Below, one piece after another: positions 40,306 through 50,526 of a stretch of DNA of 52,136 nucleotides. Every line of letters starts with the position of its first letter. Position 1 is the stretch's first letter. The stretch is from Planctomycetota bacterium (GTDB taxonomy: Bacteria > Planctomycetota > B15-G4), in assembly GCA_029259725.1 (NCBI GenBank), contig JAJDER010000010.1, positions 1-52,136 of the forward strand, written 5' to 3'. The notes beneath the pieces are model-generated. The model had not been told where the DNA came from, searched no databases, and was given only the letters and a program-made list of their open reading frames with translations. The position numbers and the translations under genes are program-made.

Positions 40306-42822
40306 ATGCGTGGCATGCCTTCCCGCTCGCCGTCCCGCGTCCCCGCGATCCCTCCCCGTTTCGCGGCCGCCCCTGACACCGCGGCCGCCCCCGTCCCGGC
40401 CGCCGCCCCCGTGCCCGCCGCAGCCGGTGTCCTCCCCGGTGTCCTCCCCGGTGTCCTCGTCGGCGTCGCGCTGCTGCTCGGTGGCTGCGGCCCCGACCCG
40501 CTGGCCTACTCGGTCGAACCGATCAAGATCGGCTACGACGCGTCGGACGTCCGCGACATCGCCGTGCTGGACTATGAAGGCGACGGCGACCTCGACGTGA
40601 TCGCGGCCACCGCCGAGGGGCTCAAGCTGCTCGTGCTCGACCGGGGACGCTGGTCGGACCAGACCCTGGGGACCCGGCTGCAGGAGGTCGAAGCGCGCCC
40701 CGAGTGGCTGCTGCTCGACGGGCGCGACCTGCTGCTGCATCCCGGCGAGGCCGACCCCGAGGCCCTGGTGTCGCGACTGGTCTGGACCGACGCCGGGACC
40801 TGGGAAGCCGCCGAGACCCCCGCCGGCACGGCGGCCACGCTGGGCCCGCCCCCACGCCCCAGGGACGTGAGCGCGGATCTGGACGGGGACGGGAGCCAGG
40901 ACCGCGCCGCGCTGATCGACACCGGGCTGCAGCTCTGGTTGCGCACACCGGCCGGCGACCTGCAGGACGTGACCACGCGCGTGGGTGCGTCGGTGCTGCG
41001 CTTGCAGGCCGCGGGTCGTCGATTGATCGCGGCCGACCTCGATGGCGACGGACACACCGACCTGATCGCGGCCGGCGGCCGCATCTCGGCCCTGATCAGC
41101 AATGGCGGCACGCTCGAGTGGCTGGCGGGGGCGAAGGCCCACACCGGGCCCGTGGGCGAGACCGGCGCCGCGGACGACGCGGCCACCCGCGACGGTCGCT
41201 CCTTCGACGCCTTGCCCTGGTTCACCGACGTGACCGATCAGGTCGGCCTGGCCTTCGCGCACGACGAGGACCCGAAGCAGACCGACATCCGCCCGACCAG
41301 GGGCGCCGGTGCCGCCTGGGCCGACATCGACGCCGCCGGGGACGCCGACCTGTTCGTGGTCGGGGGGCGTCGCCAGCAGGGGGTGCTCTACCGCAACGAG
41401 GGCCCGGACCGGTTCGCGGACGTGACCCGCCAGGTGTGGCTCACGGGCCTGCAGCAGTCGGGCATGGGCGCGTCGTTCGCGGACTGGGACGACGACGGCG
41501 ACCCCGATCTCTACATCACCAACAACGGCCCCAACACCATGTGGCGCAACGACGGGGACCGCTTCGTCGACGTGACCGAATGGACCGGCACCGGACACGC
41601 GGGCTGGAGCGCGGGCGTGGCCTGGTCCGACCCCGACCGCGACGGCGACCTCGACCTCTACGTGACCAACTACCTGGACGTGAACCCGATGGCGCTGCCG
41701 TCGGAGCCCACCCGGCGCGAGCGCCGGCGCGAGGACCCGCAGGCCATGCTGCCCACGGCGTTCGCCGCCCAGCCCAACGTGTTCTTCCGCAACCAAGGCG
41801 ACGGGCAGCGTTTCGTCGACGCCACCGAGGAGGTCGGCCTGCTCGAACCCGGCGGCAAGAGCCTGAGCGCGGCCTTCTTCGACCAGGACGGCGACGGCTG
41901 GCAGGACCTCTACGTGGTCAACGACACGACGCCGAACACGCTCTGGCACAACCTCGGCGACGGCCGCTTCGAGGAGATTGCGCTGCAGGTCGGGCTCGAC
42001 GATCCGCGCGGCGGCACGGGGCTGGCCCTGGCGGACGTGGACTTCGACGGCGACGAGGAGCTCTTCGTCAGCCACGGGCAACTCGAGCCCAACGCGCTGT
42101 ACCGCAACAACCGGGTGCACGCCGCCACGGGGCGGCGCTTCGTCCCGGCCTTCGAGGAGGTGGCGCTGCGCACCGGCCTGGGGCGGGACTCGGTGGGCGT
42201 GGTCGGTTGGGGCACGATCCTGGCCGACCTGGACAACGACGGTGACGCCGACCTGCTCGTGGCCAACGGCTTCTCCAGACCCGACTACGAGACGACGACG
42301 GCCTGCGTCGGCCAGCCGGATCAGCTCTTCGAGAACGTGACGGGGAGCCGGGAGTTCCCGGGCTGGCACGACCTGCCGAGCTTCCAGAGCGTGCCGCCGC
42401 ACCTCTCCGGCAGCTGGTTCGGGGCGTCCTGGGCCGGGCGCGGCGCGGCGGCGGCCGACATGGACGGGGATGGCGACCTCGACGTGGCGCTGACCTCGAA
42501 CCAGGGGCCGCTGGTGCTGCTGCGGAACGAGCGGGGTGGGCGATCGCTGCGGATCGTGCCCGTGGGCAACGGCCGGCGGGTGCCGCGGGAGGCCACCGGT
42601 GCCCTCGTCACGCTGGTCTTCGAGGGCGGCGCTGACCAGCACGCCTGGGTGCGTCGCGGGAGCAGCTACCTGTCGGGGCACGAGCGGGGGGTCCGGTTCG
42701 CCCTGGCCGGGCGGGCTCCGGCGTCCCTGCGGATCGACTGGCCCGACGGCACGACCACCCACCACACCACGGACCTGATGGCCGCCACGGCCCGCGGCGT
42801 GATGCGCGTGGAGCAGCCCTAG
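40306..42822 (+). CDS. FG-GAP/VCBS-repeat lipoprotein with ASPIC/UnbV C-terminus
   Basis: About 838 residues. Lipobox LLGG before a Cys (C61 from this start) marks a lipoprotein. FG-GAP-like repeats such as DYEGDGDLDVIAA, DLDGDGHTDLIAAGG, DWDDDGDPDLYITNN and DMDGDGDLDVALTSN carry DxDxDGxxD calcium-type loops. The last 90 residues (NGRRVPREATGALVTL, RRGSSYLSGHERGVRFAL, IDWPDGTTTHHT) form the ASPIC/UnbV domain. This architecture is frequent in planctomycetes and acidobacteria; function unproven. The start is uncertain: ATG at 40306 or 40315 gives a long, Pro/Ala-rich leader, including three GGTGTCCTC repeats near 40431-40460. Confidence 0.88.
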   Translation: MRGMPSRSPSRVPAIPPRFAAAPDTAAAPVPAAAPVPAAAGVLPGVLPGVLVGVALLLGGCGPDPLAYSVEPIKIGYDASDVRDIAVLDYEGDGDLDVIAATAEGLKLLVLDRGRWSDQTLGTRLQEVEARPEWLLLDGRDLLLHPGEADPEALVSRLVWTDAGTWEAAETPAGTAATLGPPPRPRDVSADLDGDGSQDRAALIDTGLQLWLRTPAGDLQDVTTRVGASVLRLQAAGRRLIAADLDGDGHTDLIAAGGRISALISNGGTLEWLAGAKAHTGPVGETGAADDAATRDGRSFDALPWFTDVTDQVGLAFAHDEDPKQTDIRPTRGAGAAWADIDAAGDADLFVVGGRRQQGVLYRNEGPDRFADVTRQVWLTGLQQSGMGASFADWDDDGDPDLYITNNGPNTMWRNDGDRFVDVTEWTGTGHAGWSAGVAWSDPDRDGDLDLYVTNYLDVNPMALPSEPTRRERRREDPQAMLPTAFAAQPNVFFRNQGDGQRFVDATEEVGLLEPGGKSLSAAFFDQDGDGWQDLYVVNDTTPNTLWHNLGDGRFEEIALQVGLDDPRGGTGLALADVDFDGDEELFVSHGQLEPNALYRNNRVHAATGRRFVPAFEEVALRTGLGRDSVGVVGWGTILADLDNDGDADLLVANGFSRPDYETTTACVGQPDQLFENVTGSREFPGWHDLPSFQSVPPHLSGSWFGASWAGRGAAAADMDGDGDLDVALTSNQGPLVLLRNERGGRSLRIVPVGNGRRVPREATGALVTLVFEGGADQHAWVRRGSSYLSGHERGVRFALAGRAPASLRIDWPDGTTTHHTTDLMAATARGVMRVEQP

Positions 42823-42998
42823 CGGCCCGAGCAGTCGTGCGGGAAGTCCTGCGGGCCGGGACCGGACTCGAGCGTCTTCAGAGCCGGCGCAGGTTCCCGC
42901 CCCGGAAGACGCGTTCGCCCGGGCCCCGTCCGCCGCTGCCAGGGGACACGCCGGGCGGGCCGGAACGGGATGTTGCCCCCCACATCGGTGACACGGGA

Positions 42999-43004
42999 TA
43001 TACT
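42999..43004 (+). promoter_or_regulatory. Candidate -10 box TATACT
   Basis: TATACTTTT in an otherwise GC-rich 281-nt spacer, 99 nt before the ATG at 43104. A TTGCCC lies upstream with a long 20-nt spacer. Confidence 0.45.
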
Positions 43005-43103
43005 TTTCGGCGGTCCAGCGCCGGCTCGCGGGCAACGAGCGGCGCTCGAGACAGGACCGTCAAAGCCACCAGCCCGCGCCTGGGGCTGCTGGGGAGCAAC
43101 CGG

Positions 43104-46100
43104 ATGGGCCCCGAATCTCTGCATGGTCGACGCGGCCTGGTCGCCGTCGTCGTGTTCGCATGGTGCGTCGCTGTCAGCGGACAGACGATCGCTCCGCACG
43201 ACGCGGCTCCCGAGCGGCTCGTCCCGGAGCCGCTGGTCGAACGGGCACCCCGGCTCGCCGACGACCGCGACGCCGACCCCTCCGGCCACGATCCGTCCGA
43301 TGCCCACGAGCACGGGGCCCCCCACCCCGACGGGCCCGATGGGGACATCCAGGCGCTGGCCGGGGTCTTTCCCACCGGCTTCCTCGACGAGGTCCTGGGC
43401 GACGACTTCGCGGGCGCGGTGGGCGTGACCCTCGCCAATGACGGACGGGCCTTCGTGTGGGAGAAGGCCGGCCGCGTCTGGACGGTCGAGATCGACGACG
43501 AGAACGATTCCACGCCGGTCACCAAGACCCTGCTGCTCGACATCACCGAGGAGGTCGGCAACTGGGTCGATCACGGGCTGCTCGGGTTCGCCGTGGATCC
43601 GGACTTCTACGCCAATGGCTGGATCTACCTGCTCTACACGGTGGACCACCACCACCTGACCAAGTTCGGCACGCCCGAGTACGACCCGCAGGCCAACGAA
43701 TACAACCAGGACACCATCGCGCGCGTGACGCGCTACACGGCCACCAGCGCCTCCGGCTTCAAGTCCGTGGACCTGGTCTCGCGCAAGGTCCTCATCGGTG
43801 AGGAGCTGACGGTGGGTCTGCCCGTGGCGGGCAACAGCCACGGCTGCGGGAGCCTGGCCTTCGGCTCCGACGGGACCCTGCTCGTCTCCTTCGGCGACGG
43901 CTACGCGGCCCCCACCACGAAGACGGCCTACCAGGAGGGCATCATCACCCAGGCCGAGAACGTGGATCGCTTCCGCTCGCAGCTGATCGACTCGCACGCG
44001 GGCAAGATCCTGCGCATCGACTCGCACACCGGCGACGGCCTCCCGAGCAATCCGTTCTACGACGCGCTCAGTCCGCGCGCACCGCGCTCACGGGTCTGGG
44101 CGCTCGGCCTGCGCAACCCGTTCCGCTTCTGCGTGCGTCCCGGCACCGGCTCCAGCGACCCGGCCTCGGGCGATCCGGGGACGCTCTACGTCGGCGATGT
44201 CGGCCAGGCCGCCACCGAGGAACTCAACGTCGTCGATGCCCCGGGCCTGAACTTCGGCTGGCCCATCTTCGAGGGCACCAACCCGCAGCTGCCCTACGGT
44301 GCGGTGCTGACGCTCAACCTCACCGCGTCCAATCCGCTGTACACCCTGGAGATCCCCAACGTCGGCCTGTGCACCAAGCGCTACTTCGACTTCCAGGACC
44401 TGATCGTGCAGGACACCCTGAACCAGCCGTCCTGGCCGAACCCCTGCGATCCGATGCAGCAGATCGGTCCCGGCGGCGTCACCACCTTCGTGCACGAGCG
44501 CCCGCGTCTCGCCTACGGCCAGATCCCGGGCACGGGCGCCAAGCTGCCCGTCTACGACGGCAACGGCGAGGCGGCGGTCCAGCTCGTGCATCCGACCGCG
44601 CAGGTTCCCGGGCCGCTGTTCCACGGCGACTGCATCATCGGCGGCGGATTCATCCTCGGCTCGAACTTCCCCGCGGACTACAGCGGCGACTACCTGATGG
44701 GCGACTACGGCACCGGCTTCATCAAGCGCGTCGAGGTCGACCCGTCCGACAACGTCACCGCGATCTACGACTTCGCCCAGCCCGTCGGGCGGCTCGTGGA
44801 CCTGAGCATGAACCCCGCCGACGGCACGCTGTTCTACATCGACTACCTCAACACCGGCGCCGGGCGGCTGCATCGCGTGAGCTTCCTGGGCGACAACGTG
44901 CCGCCGACGGCGGTCATCGACGTGGACAAGAGCTACGGCGCCTCGCCGTTGACCGTGAACTTCGACGGCACCGGGTCGAGCGACCCCGAGGGCACCGAAC
45001 TCTCGTACGCCTGGGACTTCGGTGACGGCACGCCGATCGTGGACCTGCCCCGGCCGGTGCACGTGTTCCCGTCCGAGGACGTGACCGCCCAGGGCGTCAT
45101 CGACACCAAGCTGTTCCTGCTCGATCCCCCGAGCGCGATGGGCATCAGCAACTGGGACCCCGAGACGATCCGCGACGGCGTGTTCCCGCCGCTCGGCACC
45201 ACCGACTTCAACCTGCAGTACGACACGCGGCACCACGTGTTTCCGGGCCCGGTCTCGGACAAGGGCCCCGACGATTGGATCGGCTACCTGTTCCCCGCGC
45301 CCCGGGCCTTCGTCGAGGTGATCTACCAGGAGGGCATGATGCTCGCGAACGGCGGCGCGCTGCACGACCTGGAGATCCAGGTCCGCGATGCGCAGACCGG
45401 CGAGTGGAACACCGTCGAGAACGTGACCTCGATGCCGGAGTACACGCCCGACAGCGGTGCGTTCTTCGAGACCTTCCACTTCACCTTCCCCGAGGTCAGC
45501 GGCGACGGCATCCGCATCTTCGGAGCGCCCTCGGGCACCGGCGAGTACTTCTGCATCGGCGAACTGCGCGTGCTCGCGCGGCCGCCCATGGGCTTCCAGC
45601 TCACGCCCGTGAACCAGACCGTCACGCTCACCGTCACCGACAGCCTCGGCGCGACCGGCCAGACGACGCAGGACATCTCGCTCGACAACACGCCGCCGGT
45701 GGTGACCATCGACACGCCGGTCAACCTGTCCAGCTACGACACGCTGGCGCCCGAGCGGGTCGCCATGGCCGGCACCGCCTGGGACGCCCAGCACGACGTC
45801 GGCGAACTCGAGTGCTCCTGGCAGGTGGTGTTGCACCACGAGGACCACAACCATCCCGAGACGCCGGTCGACGCCTGCGCCACCCAGGCCACGCTGCCCG
45901 TGGACGGCTGCCTCGGGGATGGCGACCTGCACTACGCGGAGGTCCGCTACACCGTGGCGGATCCGCTGGGTCTCCAGACCACGGTCTCGCACTGGCTGTT
46001 GCCCGACTGCGACCGGAACCTCAACGGCTGGGACGACGCGCAGGACATCGCCCTGGGGACGTCCGAGGACCTGGACCTGGACGGCGTTCCCGACGAGGCG

Positions 46101-46259
46101 CAACTGGACTGCAACAACAACGGCATGACCGATCTGCACGAGCTGTTCTTCGGCTACCGCCCGGACGTGAACGGCAACGGCGTGCCCGATGACTGCGAGG
46201 AGCTGCTGATGGGCGGCGAGGCGCTGCTCGATCCGGTCAGCCCATCGGGCCCGCAGTAG
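43104..46259 (+). CDS. Exported PQQ-type sugar dehydrogenase domain protein with PKD and calcium-loop domains
   Basis: 1051 residues. Signal peptide: residues 5-26 (SLHGRRGLVAVVVFAWCVAV, then SG). Glucose/sorbosone dehydrogenase-like beta-propeller with HGLLGFAVDPDFYANGWIYL, NSHGCGSLAFGSDGTLLVSFG, GKILRIDSHTGDGLPSNPFY, WALGLRNPFRF and GLNFGWPIFEG. A PKD domain starts near residue 600 (PPTAVIDVDKSYGASPLTVN, YAWDFGDG). Then a beta-sandwich region and a C-terminal stretch of DxNxNG/DxDxDG loops (DLDLDGVPDE, DVNGNGVPDDC) like dockerin or thrombospondin-3 calcium repeats. Possibly oxidises extracellular sugars; PQQ use is inferred from the family. SD GGGGAG 8 nt before ATG. Confidence 0.88.
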   Translation: MGPESLHGRRGLVAVVVFAWCVAVSGQTIAPHDAAPERLVPEPLVERAPRLADDRDADPSGHDPSDAHEHGAPHPDGPDGDIQALAGVFPTGFLDEVLGDDFAGAVGVTLANDGRAFVWEKAGRVWTVEIDDENDSTPVTKTLLLDITEEVGNWVDHGLLGFAVDPDFYANGWIYLLYTVDHHHLTKFGTPEYDPQANEYNQDTIARVTRYTATSASGFKSVDLVSRKVLIGEELTVGLPVAGNSHGCGSLAFGSDGTLLVSFGDGYAAPTTKTAYQEGIITQAENVDRFRSQLIDSHAGKILRIDSHTGDGLPSNPFYDALSPRAPRSRVWALGLRNPFRFCVRPGTGSSDPASGDPGTLYVGDVGQAATEELNVVDAPGLNFGWPIFEGTNPQLPYGAVLTLNLTASNPLYTLEIPNVGLCTKRYFDFQDLIVQDTLNQPSWPNPCDPMQQIGPGGVTTFVHERPRLAYGQIPGTGAKLPVYDGNGEAAVQLVHPTAQVPGPLFHGDCIIGGGFILGSNFPADYSGDYLMGDYGTGFIKRVEVDPSDNVTAIYDFAQPVGRLVDLSMNPADGTLFYIDYLNTGAGRLHRVSFLGDNVPPTAVIDVDKSYGASPLTVNFDGTGSSDPEGTELSYAWDFGDGTPIVDLPRPVHVFPSEDVTAQGVIDTKLFLLDPPSAMGISNWDPETIRDGVFPPLGTTDFNLQYDTRHHVFPGPVSDKGPDDWIGYLFPAPRAFVEVIYQEGMMLANGGALHDLEIQVRDAQTGEWNTVENVTSMPEYTPDSGAFFETFHFTFPEVSGDGIRIFGAPSGTGEYFCIGELRVLARPPMGFQLTPVNQTVTLTVTDSLGATGQTTQDISLDNTPPVVTIDTPVNLSSYDTLAPERVAMAGTAWDAQHDVGELECSWQVVLHHEDHNHPETPVDACATQATLPVDGCLGDGDLHYAEVRYTVADPLGLQTTVSHWLLPDCDRNLNGWDDAQDIALGTSEDLDLDGVPDEAQLDCNNNGMTDLHELFFGYRPDVNGNGVPDDCEELLMGGEALLDPVSPSGPQ

Positions 46260-46306
46260 CCACCCCGACGCCCCGGCGGCGCGACGCTCCAGCGCGGGTC
46301 AGCAGG

Positions 46307-46312
46307 TAGACT
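46307..46312 (+). promoter_or_regulatory. Candidate -10 box TAGACT
   Basis: 29 nt upstream of the ATG at 46342; TANNNT type, same core as at 29056. Confidence 0.4.
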
Positions 46313-46341
46313 CCCCACCGTCTCGTGGCCGGGGGTCCCGC

Positions 46342-47718
46342 ATGCGCTTGTCCAAGGTCGTCACGCTCGGCGTGGTCGGTGCTGCCCTGTCCCTGGCCGC
46401 GCTCCTGGCCACCGAGAACCTGGGCGTCGGCGAGCGCGCCGACGGCAGCCCGCTGTACTCGTTCGTGCTCGAGGACCTGCACGACCGCGGGGCCTACGTC
46501 CTGCGCGGCCGTTGGCTGCCCACCGGCCGCACGCCCTACCTCGAGGAGCACAGCGAGTACCCGCAACTGGCCACCTGGTTCATGGGCCTGCCGTACCTGT
46601 TCCTCGACCACGGGCTCGACCCGGGGCTGACCAAGCTGCAGGTCGAGGCCGCCACCAAGGCGGTGCACGGCGACTATCTCGAGATGTGGCACGTCCACAT
46701 GGCGGTCGTGCTCGCGCTGCTGGTGCTGGTCGTCGCCGCGGGGCTCGTGTCGCTGGGCGAGAACCCGGCCTGGGCGCTCCTGGCCTTCCTGCCGGCCTCG
46801 CTCTACTTCAGCTTCAACCGCTACGACGTGCTGCCGGCGCTGCTCGTGTCCGCGGCGGTCCTGTTCCAGCTGCGCGGGCGCATCCTGCTGGCGGCCTTCG
46901 TGATGGCGCTGGCCGCGATGACCAAGTGGTATCCGGCGCTGCTGTTGCCGCTGCTCGCCTCGGCCAACGTGCAGGCGATCCGGCGCGATCAGCGCACAAG
47001 CGGAGCGACGGGCCCGGCGGGCGGCTGGGGCACGGCGCTCTTGTGGGGCGCCGTCGCTCCCGGCCTCGTGGCCACCGCGACGGCCGCGGCGATCCTGGCC
47101 ATCACCTGGTTCTGGGACGGCGGAGGCCTCGACGCCATCCTGCATCCGTTCCAGCACCACGGGGATCGGCCGCCCAACCCGTCCTCGCTGGTCCGCAACC
47201 TCACGGATCCCAGGCACTGGGGCCTGGTCGGCGCGGACAGCGTGCTCGTGACCCACGTCATCCCCGCGCTGCAGTTCCTCCCCGCGCTCGTGCTCGCGTT
47301 CGTGCCGCTGCGCACCCGCCGCGCGCTCGTCGCCGCGTGCGTGACGGTGGTGATCTCCTTCGTGTTGTTCTCGAAGGTCTTCTCGCCGCAGTGGGTGATC
47401 TGGTTCGCGCCGTTGCTCCTGCTGCTGGTGCCGCGCTCGCGGGGTGCGCTGGCCCTGCTGGTGTCGCTGGAGCTTCTGCTCTACCTGCAGACGCCGCTCT
47501 TCTTCTACGAGATGATGGCCGCCGCCGCCGCGCGCGAGCAGGTCGTCTTCGAGCCCGCCGCGAACTGGATGCTGGTCAACACGCTGCGCAGCGTCGCGCT
47601 GCTGCTGCTCTGGGCCTGGGCCCTGCTGGCGACGCTCCGCTCGGCGTTCGGCACCGGGGCCGCCGGTGGCGGCGACGACATCTCCATCTCCGCGCTCGGC
47701 GACCCGCCGCCCGCCTAG
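46342..47718 (+). CDS. Polytopic membrane glycosyltransferase, GT87-like (GT-C fold)
   Basis: 458 residues with about ten hydrophobic segments. It resembles polyprenyl-phosphate-mannose dependent mannosyltransferases of family GT87: YPQLATWFMGLPYLFLD in the first loop, LYFSFNRYDVLPALLV, AAMTKWYPALLLPLL and FSKVFSPQWVIWFAPLL. The acidic residues of the first external loop (LEDLHDRG) could be catalytic. Donor and acceptor are unknown. SD GGGGG 6 nt before ATG. Its TAG overlaps the TAG of the convergent gene at the CTAG palindrome 47715-47718. Confidence 0.78.
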   Translation: MRLSKVVTLGVVGAALSLAALLATENLGVGERADGSPLYSFVLEDLHDRGAYVLRGRWLPTGRTPYLEEHSEYPQLATWFMGLPYLFLDHGLDPGLTKLQVEAATKAVHGDYLEMWHVHMAVVLALLVLVVAAGLVSLGENPAWALLAFLPASLYFSFNRYDVLPALLVSAAVLFQLRGRILLAAFVMALAAMTKWYPALLLPLLASANVQAIRRDQRTSGATGPAGGWGTALLWGAVAPGLVATATAAAILAITWFWDGGGLDAILHPFQHHGDRPPNPSSLVRNLTDPRHWGLVGADSVLVTHVIPALQFLPALVLAFVPLRTRRALVAACVTVVISFVLFSKVFSPQWVIWFAPLLLLLVPRSRGALALLVSLELLLYLQTPLFFYEMMAAAAAREQVVFEPAANWMLVNTLRSVALLLLWAWALLATLRSAFGTGAAGGGDDISISALGDPPPA

Positions 47719-50519
47719 CGGTCCTTGCCGCCCATCCCGCCCATCCCGCCCTTGTCGCCCTGCTTGCCCTTGCCGTCGTAGACGTTGAAGACCTGCGCGG
47801 CGCCACCCTGGGCCGCGCCGTCCCCCTCGGGAGCCTGCATCGGCGCGTACAGGTCGAGGCGCAGGAACTGGGCCTCGAGCACGAGCACCTCCTCACCCGC
47901 GGGGGGACGCCCGCGGTGGCTCACGATGACCGAGTAGGTCCCCGGCGGGAGCGCGTTGACGGTGACCTTGCCATCCTCCCCGCGCACGACGCCGCGGCGC
48001 GAGACCTCGTAGTCCGACCCGGTGCTCTTGACCGCGAGCCGGCCGCCGCGCAGGGGCTGGCCTTCCTCGTCGAGCACGGTCAGCTCCAGGTCGCCCGTGG
48101 ACGGCACCAGGAAGTCGCGCCGCACCGAGGGGCCCGGCGTGATCGTGAGGCGCAACCCGTCGGCCCAGACCGAACCCAGGGCGACGCGGAAGTCGCCGCC
48201 GCTGCCCAGGTTGATCGACGTGCGCCCCGCCTCGTCGGTGCGTCCGCGCGCGCCGGCCTTGCGCGCCTTGCCCGTGGGCCTGTCTCCGGTCGCGAGCTGC
48301 CACGGCACCACCGACAGGGACAGCCCGGGCACCGGTCGCCCGACGCCGTCGAGGACCGTGACCTCGAGCAAGGCCGCCGGCGACATCAGCACGTCGGTGT
48401 AGAGGGGGGCGCGGATGCCGTCGAAGTCGATCGAGGCGGTGTACGCGTCGACGTAGCCCTTGGCGGACAGACGCAGGCGGTAGCGCCCGGGCTCGGCCAT
48501 GGCGACGCTGAACTCGCCCGAGACACCCGAGACGCCCGAACCGCGCGTGACGCGCTGCTTGGTGTCGCTCCAGGCCACGCCACCGTCCTCGAGGTTCTCG
48601 ACCTGCAGGCGGCCGACGAAGGTCTCCGGCGACTGCCCCGTGGCGGTGTCGACCACGCGACCGCGCCAGCGCAGGACCGGGCGGAGCGTGACCTGGACCT
48701 CGGTCGCGTCGGGCACCAGCTCCAGGCGCTCGGCATGGAAGTCGTCCGCGCTGATCTCGAGACTCACCGACTCGTCGTAGGCCAGCGGGCCGAGCGAGAA
48801 GCGACCCTCGGCGTCGGTGTGGGCCACCGGACCGCGGCGCACCTCGGCCAGGGCCGACGGCACCGGGTTGCCGAACGGATCGTGGACGTGCCCGACCAGG
48901 GAGAGACCGCCGTCCAGCGCGAGCTCGAGCGGCACGTCGGGATCGGGGCGCGGCTCCCCGAGGTCGATCTGCAAGGGCAGCGACCGGTTGTACGCATCGC
49001 GCGCGGCGAGGCGCACGCGCTCGGTCTCCGGCCCGGCGATGACGTGGCGCACGCGGGCCAGCCCCTGTTCGTCGCTGCTCGCGTTCGTCGGCCGGCCGTC
49101 CTTGCTGTGGGCGACGATCTGCGCGCCGTGCACCGGCTCACCGCCGAGGGTCACGCGCACCAGGACGTCGAGCTGCGGCACCAGGGCCAGCTCCAGGTCG
49201 GCGTCGGCCTCGCGGCTGCGCACGCGCGCGCCATGGCCCTCGGCGTCGGTGGCGACGACCCACAGGCGATCGCGACCCTCCCAGTCGTCCACGGGCAGCT
49301 CGAACCGGCCCTGGGCATCCGCCGCGGCCTGGGCCAGCGGCGCGGCGTCGGGCCCGGACTCGAGTTCCAGCCAGGCCCCTGACGCCGCCGCCCCCGTGGC
49401 GTGCACCACCGCGGTGCCGATCACCGGAAGCTGGGGGCGCATGTAGAGCACGATGTCCGAACGCTCGGGCGAGTAGCCGCGGTCCTCGTAGCGGTCGTAC
49501 TCGAGCGGCACGTACCCGGTCGACGCCACCTCGAGCAGGAAACCGTAGGAGACACCTTCCGGGACGGAGAAGCTGCCGTCCTCGGCGAGCTGGGCCTCGG
49601 CGGTGTGCACCTGCACGGTCCGCGGGACGAGCTCGGAGGTGCCCTGGGGGAAGGCCTCGGCATCGAGCCGCAGCACCACCGTGCCCGACGGGACCGCCGC
49701 GCCGGTGACGGAGTCGACGACGCGCCCGGTGACCGCCGGTGGCGTCTCGAGCTCGATCGTGATCCCGCCCAGCGCCGGGGACGCGCCCTTGAACCAGACG
49801 TCGTGCCCGTCGGCCCACGCGCCCACGAGCACGTCCTCGGCGGGCAGCGGGCCGAGCTTGAACTGGCCGGCCTCGTCGGCACGCGTGGTGTAGGTGATCG
49901 AGTCGGCGCCGGCGCCGACGCGCGCACCGGGCAGCTGCAGCCCGGTCGCGTCGAACACCGTGCCCTCGAGCATGTAGCCCTCCTCGAGCACGATGCGCAG
50001 GTCATCGCTGTGCACGACCGGCTCGAGGTAGTGGCGCGCCCAGCGGTTGCCGCCGGCCATGAGTTCGAGCACGACGTTGGGATGCGCGCCGACGCTGAAG
50101 TGGCCGTCCTCGTCGGAGACCGACTTGGCCACGATGGTCCACGTGTCGCGATCGTCGTCACCGCGCACGAACGGATCGTCGGCCAGGCCGACGACGACGG
50201 GTTCGTTGGGGATGCCACGACCGGCGGCGTCCACGAGCCGCCCGGTGATGCGCCCGACGGGCACGCCCGACGCGGCGGTCGGCACCGAGCTCGGGGCGGC
50301 GGGAGCCTGCGTGATCGACTCGATCGCGGCGAGTTCGGCGACGACGTCGGGGGTCCGGTCGTAGACCTCGCTGCTGCCCGTTCCTGGCCCTTGGACGATG
50401 GCGGCCGGGGCCACCGATTCGCCACCCTGGCCGTCCCACGCGAGTGCCAGAATGAGCACCGTCGCCACGGGCACGAAGATCAGCATCAGGGTCTTGGACG
50501 ACTTGGTCTTGGACGACAT
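47715..50519 (-). CDS. Membrane-anchored protein with carboxypeptidase-regulatory-like repeats
   Basis: 934 residues. The N-terminus (MSSKTKSSKTLMLIFVPVATV) is a single membrane anchor. Then about eight all-beta modules of 80-100 residues typical of CarboxypepD_reg domains, each with a GxVxDxxGxPVPxAxV start and an ExGxFxLxxL middle: GRITGRLVDAAGRGIPNEPV, GTVFDATGLQLPGARV, GHVHDPFGNPVPSALAEVR. C-terminal tail is Gly/Lys-rich (GKGKQGDKGGMGGMGGKDR). Probably an extracytoplasmic structural or adhesive protein. The SD GAGGAG is 8 nt before the ATG and lies in a hairpin. Divergent from a similar gene. Confidence 0.85.
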   Translation of the reverse strand: MSSKTKSSKTLMLIFVPVATVLILALAWDGQGGESVAPAAIVQGPGTGSSEVYDRTPDVVAELAAIESITQAPAAPSSVPTAASGVPVGRITGRLVDAAGRGIPNEPVVVGLADDPFVRGDDDRDTWTIVAKSVSDEDGHFSVGAHPNVVLELMAGGNRWARHYLEPVVHSDDLRIVLEEGYMLEGTVFDATGLQLPGARVGAGADSITYTTRADEAGQFKLGPLPAEDVLVGAWADGHDVWFKGASPALGGITIELETPPAVTGRVVDSVTGAAVPSGTVVLRLDAEAFPQGTSELVPRTVQVHTAEAQLAEDGSFSVPEGVSYGFLLEVASTGYVPLEYDRYEDRGYSPERSDIVLYMRPQLPVIGTAVVHATGAAASGAWLELESGPDAAPLAQAAADAQGRFELPVDDWEGRDRLWVVATDAEGHGARVRSREADADLELALVPQLDVLVRVTLGGEPVHGAQIVAHSKDGRPTNASSDEQGLARVRHVIAGPETERVRLAARDAYNRSLPLQIDLGEPRPDPDVPLELALDGGLSLVGHVHDPFGNPVPSALAEVRRGPVAHTDAEGRFSLGPLAYDESVSLEISADDFHAERLELVPDATEVQVTLRPVLRWRGRVVDTATGQSPETFVGRLQVENLEDGGVAWSDTKQRVTRGSGVSGVSGEFSVAMAEPGRYRLRLSAKGYVDAYTASIDFDGIRAPLYTDVLMSPAALLEVTVLDGVGRPVPGLSLSVVPWQLATGDRPTGKARKAGARGRTDEAGRTSINLGSGGDFRVALGSVWADGLRLTITPGPSVRRDFLVPSTGDLELTVLDEEGQPLRGGRLAVKSTGSDYEVSRRGVVRGEDGKVTVNALPPGTYSVIVSHRGRPPAGEEVLVLEAQFLRLDLYAPMQAPEGDGAAQGGAAQVFNVYDGKGKQGDKGGMGGMGGKDR

Positions 50520-50526
50520 CGCAGGC